Below, piece by piece: positions 60,934-64,000 of a DNA stretch of 64,000 nucleotides (its first letter is position 1; each line of letters starts with the position of its first letter). The notes below the pieces were generated by a model. That model ran no database searches. It was given only the letters and a program-made list of their open reading frames with translations, and was not told where the DNA came from. Both the position numbers and the translations under genes were made by a program. Origin of the DNA: GCA-2720975 sp964467985 (GTDB lineage: Bacteria; Planctomycetota; UBA1135; GCA-002686595); contig CAYXTP010000009.1 of NCBI GenBank assembly GCA_964467985.1, positions 124,001-188,000 on the forward strand, in the 5' to 3' direction.

Positions 60934-61026
60934 GGCTCCCGACCTCGCACCCCAGCCCAATCGGTGACGCCCAGGCGGGAAAAGACTTGCCCGCCCTTCT
61001 CACGCCCGTTCTGCACGTTCTCCTAG
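60889..61026 (+). CDS. Possible 45-aa leader peptide made from the duplicated receptor start
   Basis: ATG at 60889 opens MIPRLLLIPQDPPAAG, almost the N-terminus of the receptor (MIPLLFLFSQDPPAAD). It continues through copy 2 of the repeat to a TAG at 61024-61026. That stop is 5 nt before the receptor ATG. It may be a relic, or a translated leader coupled to the receptor. No good Shine-Dalgarno is seen. Confidence 0.3.
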   Translation: MIPRLLLIPQDPPAAGSRPRTPAQSVTPRREKTCPPFSRPFCTFS

Positions 61027-61076
61027 CCCCCATGATTCCTCTGCTGTTCCTCTTCTCCCAGGACCCGCCGGCTGCG
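60934..61076 (+). repeat. Direct repeat copy 2 (143 bp), includes the TonB receptor start
   Basis: Begins with the same GGCTCCCGACCTCGCACCCC and contains the real receptor start ATGATTCCTCTGCTGTTCCT at 61032. The copies share the leader and the first about 15 codons. Confidence 0.88.
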
Positions 61077-63098
61077 GACCTGGGCACGACGGTCGTCACA
61101 CCGACCCTCAGTGCCACCAGCGAATTCGACACTCCCTACTCGACGCGGGTCGTCGACCGAGAGGGGCTCGACGCGAGGGGCTATCGCACGCTGCCCCAGG
61201 CGCTACGCAACATCCCGGGCATCATGGTCCAGGAAACGGCTCTGGGACACGGATCCCCCTACATTCGAGGCTTCACGAGCTTTCGCACGCTCATGCTCGT
61301 CGATGGGATCCGACTCAACAACTCTGTCTTCCGGCCTGGGCCCAACCAGTACTGGAACACAGTGGACCCCTTCTCAGTCGCCAGCCTCGAAGTGGTCAAG
61401 GGGCCGAGCTCTGTGCTGTACGGATCGGACGCTGTGGGTGGAACCGTCAATGCCCTGACTCGCACACCGTGGGGCCATACGACTGAAGGTGGCGTCTCGG
61501 GACAGGTTCGCTACCGCTGGGCAGATGCCGCCAACCACGACCAGGCACGCATCGACATCTCCAGTACCTATGGGATGGACGGTGGCGTACTGATTGGGTT
61601 GACGCGCAAGTCGTTTGGCGATGTGCGGGGGGGAGCGGACGTGGGAACGCAGGTGGGAACGGGGTACGACGAATTCGATGGTGACTTCAAGCTTGAGCAC
61701 TTCCTCGATGACCATACGCGCGTTGTTCTGGCACACCAGGTAGTCGATCAAGAGGACGTTCCGCGCACGCACAAGACCACCGATGGAATCAACTGGGAGG
61801 GACTCTCCTCCGGCAGCGACCTGCAACGCGACCTCGATCAGCGGCGCGAGCTGACCTACTTTCAGTTGCACCACCGAGACCTGGACGGGTTCGTAGACGC
61901 GGCCACAACGAGTCTTTCCTGGCATGTGCAGAAGGAGGATCGCGATCGCATCAAATCCAGCGGGTCACGCGAACTCCAAGGATTCGAAGTTGGAACGCTC
62001 GGGTTCTTTACGCACCTGTTTAAGGACTCGGCCGCCGGGAATTGGACCTGGGGTGCGGAGTATTACCTCGATTCGGTGGACTCGTACCTCAACAAGGCCT
62101 CGGGCAACAGCGCCGCAGATGACATTCAGGGCCCTGTCGCGGATGACGCCAGCTACGAGACCTTGGGCCTGTTCGTTCAGGACGACATCAGCCTGAGCGA
62201 CGAGCTGAACCTGATCTTTGGGGCCCGCTGGAACCTGGTGACTGCGGACGCCAACAGCGTCCGGGATCCGGTCACAGACTTGCCCATCTCCATCCACGAC
62301 AGCTGGGACGCGCTGGTGGGCAGCGCACGTTTTCAGTACGCACTCGAGCCGGGATCGACCAATCTGTTTGGTGGAGTCTCCCAGGGCTTTCGCGCGCCGA
62401 ACCTCTCTGACCTCTCGCGCTTTGACAGCGCCCGCAGCAATGAGTTCGAGGTCCCCGCACCGGATCTGGATCCCGAGTACTACACCAGTTTCGAGTTGGG
62501 CCTCAAGAATCGGGCTGAGCGCTGGTCCTCTGAGGTGGCCGTCTTTCACACTCTCATTCGGGATCAGATCCTGCGCTTCCCGACCGGCGACACAAACTCC
62601 GCGGGAGAAACGGAAATCACCAAGGGCAACGTTGGAGACGGTAGCGTTGATGGCATCGAAGCCGGACTCTCCTACCGCGTGGCCGACCGCTGGACGGCCT
62701 TTGGGAACGCGACCTACCTGTATGGCAAACGCAGCACCTTCCCCACGTCGGCACCTGTGCTTCAGGACGAATACCTCGATCGCCTGATGCCCTTCACCGC
62801 TCAGGTGGGCCTACGCTGGGAAGATTCCTCGAACAAACTTTGGCTCGAGGGTCTGGTGACCCACGCGCAGAAGGCAGACAGGCTGTCGACCCGCGACGCC
62901 AACGACAGCTCACGTATTCCCGACGGGGGAACTCCCGCCTACACAACTCTGGACCTGCGTCTGGGCTGGCTCGTTCGCCAGGATGCGACACTGCACGTGG
63001 GAATCGAGAATCTCACCGACGAGGACTATCGAATTCACGGCTCTGGCCTGAACCGGCCCGGAAGGAACCTGACGGTCGGCTTGGGCTGGTCTTTTTGA
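61032..63098 (+). CDS. TonB-dependent outer-membrane receptor
   Basis: A 688-aa protein. After a short signal, the plug domain shows RTLPQALRNIPGIMVQE, SPYIRGFTSFRTLMLVDG, and VASLEVVKGPSSVLYGSDAVGG (about 50-150). The 22-strand barrel ends in GLGWSF with the C-terminal Phe needed for outer-membrane insertion. It imports a ligand (siderophore, haem, vitamin or glycan) using TonB energy; the substrate cannot be told. The ATG at 61032 is chosen because its sequence is duplicated at 60889. A TTG at 60987 would give a longer signal. Confidence 0.92.
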   Translation: MIPLLFLFSQDPPAADLGTTVVTPTLSATSEFDTPYSTRVVDREGLDARGYRTLPQALRNIPGIMVQETALGHGSPYIRGFTSFRTLMLVDGIRLNNSVFRPGPNQYWNTVDPFSVASLEVVKGPSSVLYGSDAVGGTVNALTRTPWGHTTEGGVSGQVRYRWADAANHDQARIDISSTYGMDGGVLIGLTRKSFGDVRGGADVGTQVGTGYDEFDGDFKLEHFLDDHTRVVLAHQVVDQEDVPRTHKTTDGINWEGLSSGSDLQRDLDQRRELTYFQLHHRDLDGFVDAATTSLSWHVQKEDRDRIKSSGSRELQGFEVGTLGFFTHLFKDSAAGNWTWGAEYYLDSVDSYLNKASGNSAADDIQGPVADDASYETLGLFVQDDISLSDELNLIFGARWNLVTADANSVRDPVTDLPISIHDSWDALVGSARFQYALEPGSTNLFGGVSQGFRAPNLSDLSRFDSARSNEFEVPAPDLDPEYYTSFELGLKNRAERWSSEVAVFHTLIRDQILRFPTGDTNSAGETEITKGNVGDGSVDGIEAGLSYRVADRWTAFGNATYLYGKRSTFPTSAPVLQDEYLDRLMPFTAQVGLRWEDSSNKLWLEGLVTHAQKADRLSTRDANDSSRIPDGGTPAYTTLDLRLGWLVRQDATLHVGIENLTDEDYRIHGSGLNRPGRNLTVGLGWSF

Positions 63099-63222
63099 GG
63101 GGACGGCAGGCCTCGGCCCCAAAGCGAGAATTCGGGCTATTCCTTCCCAATTGTCGGCGATCACGACGGGCCCGATCTTCGGATCTCTCTACGCCATCCT
63201 GAGTGGTGTATCGTTCTAGGAA

Positions 63223-64000
63223 GTGAATGCGGATGCGATCAATTCGGACCTTCACCTCGGCCAAGCGGGGGGAGATGTAGGCCAGACCCGGCCGCGCCCC
63301 GCCTGGCTGCTGTGGGCCTTGGTCCTGGCCTGGTTTGTGGGTGCCTACCTACGCCTTTGGCAGATCGGCCAACAGGTTGTGGTCGGGGACGAGGTGCATG
63401 CGCTCAAAAGCGCTGGCGCCGCCGAGAACGTGGGCACCATCCTGCGCGAGAAGGGACTCCCGGACGTCTCGATTCCAATGGCGCTGTGGGATTACCTGTT
63501 GATCCACACGATCGGGCTCTCCGAATGGGGCCTGCGCCTCCCAGTCCTGCTCGCGGGCATGCTCGCAGTCGTGCTGCTGTCCGTATTCGCGTGGCGCAAG
63601 ATCAGTCCGCTAGCTGGAGTGCTCGTGGCTTGGCTGGCCGCCATCTCGCCCCAGTTCGTGATGTTCAGTCGCTTTGCTCGCCCCTACATGGCGATCATGT
63701 CGTTCAGTTTACTCACCGTTGTGCTTTGGCAGCAGAAACTGGAAGGCAAACCCTATCGCGGCTGGCTAGCCATCCTGTGCACCCTGTTCGCCATCGGCCT
63801 CAGCCCCACGTGCGCCCCGGCCTTGGGCGCGGCGAATGCAGTAGGAGTTCTGCTCCTGGTCAAACGACAGGGCTGGACCGCAGTGCGCCCCCCCAAGATC
63901 CTGCGCAAAGGACGCATCGTCGGACCCGCGAGCATTGCCGTTGGAATTGCCGTGCTCGGCGCGGGTTTGGCCCAGGTCGTACGGCTACTGCCTGAAGCTC
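63223..64000 (+). CDS. GT39-like membrane mannosyltransferase/glycosyltransferase (N-terminal part)
   Basis: The frame runs from GTG 63223 to the window edge (259 codons). An in-frame TAG lies just one codon upstream. The first helix is LWALVLAWFVGAYLRLW, followed by the acidic GT-C loop QVVVGDEVHALKSA. At least six helices follow, including PVLLAGMLAVVLLSVF and FSLLTVVLW. This is the layout of ArnT/PMT/GT39-type lipid-sugar transferases. AGGAA lies only 2 nt before the GTG, so the exact start is doubtful. Confidence 0.7.
   Translation, partial: MNADAINSDLHLGQAGGDVGQTRPRPAWLLWALVLAWFVGAYLRLWQIGQQVVVGDEVHALKSAGAAENVGTILREKGLPDVSIPMALWDYLLIHTIGLSEWGLRLPVLLAGMLAVVLLSVFAWRKISPLAGVLVAWLAAISPQFVMFSRFARPYMAIMSFSLLTVVLWQQKLEGKPYRGWLAILCTLFAIGLSPTCAPALGAANAVGVLLLVKRQGWTAVRPPKILRKGRIVGPASIAVGIAVLGAGLAQVVRLLPEA

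Larger units (their letters stand above)
60672..61031. other. Intergenic region with tandem duplication before the TonB receptor
   Basis: About 360 bp between the divergent lipoprotein and the TonB-dependent receptor. Nearly all of its right half is two direct copies of a 143-bp unit (listed separately). Copy 1 contains an A10 tract at about 60834-60843. A cobalamin riboswitch box was looked for and not found. Confidence 0.75.

Noticed and set aside
60672..61031. Cobalamin riboswitch before the TonB receptor
   Set aside because: No B12-box-like consensus was found; the region is explained by the tandem duplication.
1..64000. CRISPR arrays, tRNA/rRNA genes, transposases, integrases
   Set aside because: No regular short repeats, cloverleaf-like sequences or recombinase motifs were found by reading both strands.

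Overview
The window is a 64 kb piece of a GC-rich bacterial chromosome (roughly 62-64 % G+C by eye). It is densely coded and has no rRNA, tRNA, CRISPR array, transposase or prophage gene that I can recognise. An outer membrane (TonB-dependent receptor, many lipoproteins), FG-GAP/VCBS proteins, several sulfatase-family lipoproteins, a complete MoxR/Bat aerotolerance-type operon, a giant alpha-2-macroglobulin-like protein and many glycosyltransferases together resemble Planctomycetota or a related Gram-negative lineage. That placement is inference from gene content; there is no marker rRNA here. GTG and TTG starts are frequent, and ATGA/GTGA stop-start overlaps of 4 nt join many neighbours.

Layout. 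1-6015 (minus): a truncated VCBS protein, an enolase-superfamily enzyme, a GT2 and a GT4 glycosyltransferase fused to a long coiled coil. 6069-8196: trxB and a divergent inositol-monophosphatase-like gene. 8200-10355 (minus): a nitric-oxide-reductase-type haem-copper oxidase subunit and its dihaem cytochrome c. 10505-13293 (minus): an ABC-2 exporter and an ArsC-family protein. 13405-17734: FAD glycerol-3-phosphate dehydrogenase, a [2Fe-2S] ferredoxin (minus), a histidine phosphatase coupled to a GT4, and a small HEAT-like exported protein. 17766-18056: HU. 18370-22816 (minus): two GT4 enzymes and a degenerate sulfatase-like lipoprotein.

22864-31392 (minus) is the eight-gene moxR-DUF58-(DUF4381-like)-batA-batB-batC-batD-batE operon. 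31530-41771 (minus) carries an MscS channel, a lytic transglycosylase, a 1058-aa HEAT-repeat protein with CxxC/CxxCH, recG, an MFS transporter, a glutaminyl cyclase lipoprotein and a small one-helix protein. 42173-51625 (plus) holds the 2682-aa alpha-2-macroglobulin-like protein and a sulfatase-family lipoprotein. 51630-57689 (minus) is a surface-glycan type operon: GT4, GT2, GT-C membrane transferase, a degenerate sulfatase and one intact sulfatase. 57823-64000 holds a zinc phospholipase-C-like protein, a lipoprotein with repeated Asp-rich loops, a tandemly duplicated leader region, a TonB receptor, and the start of a GT39-like membrane protein.

Themes. Envelope glycan construction and editing dominate: eight glycosyltransferase-type genes in four clusters plus four alkaline-phosphatase-superfamily 'sulfatases', of which only one keeps the full formylglycine motif. 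The most notable items are the thioester-less macroglobulin with two TPR-plus-MG modules, the graded active-site loss among the four sulfatase paralogues, the NOR subunit in which alignment predicts His/Met haem ligation and no FeB glutamate, and the 143-bp tandem duplication that copies the start of the TonB receptor gene into its own leader.
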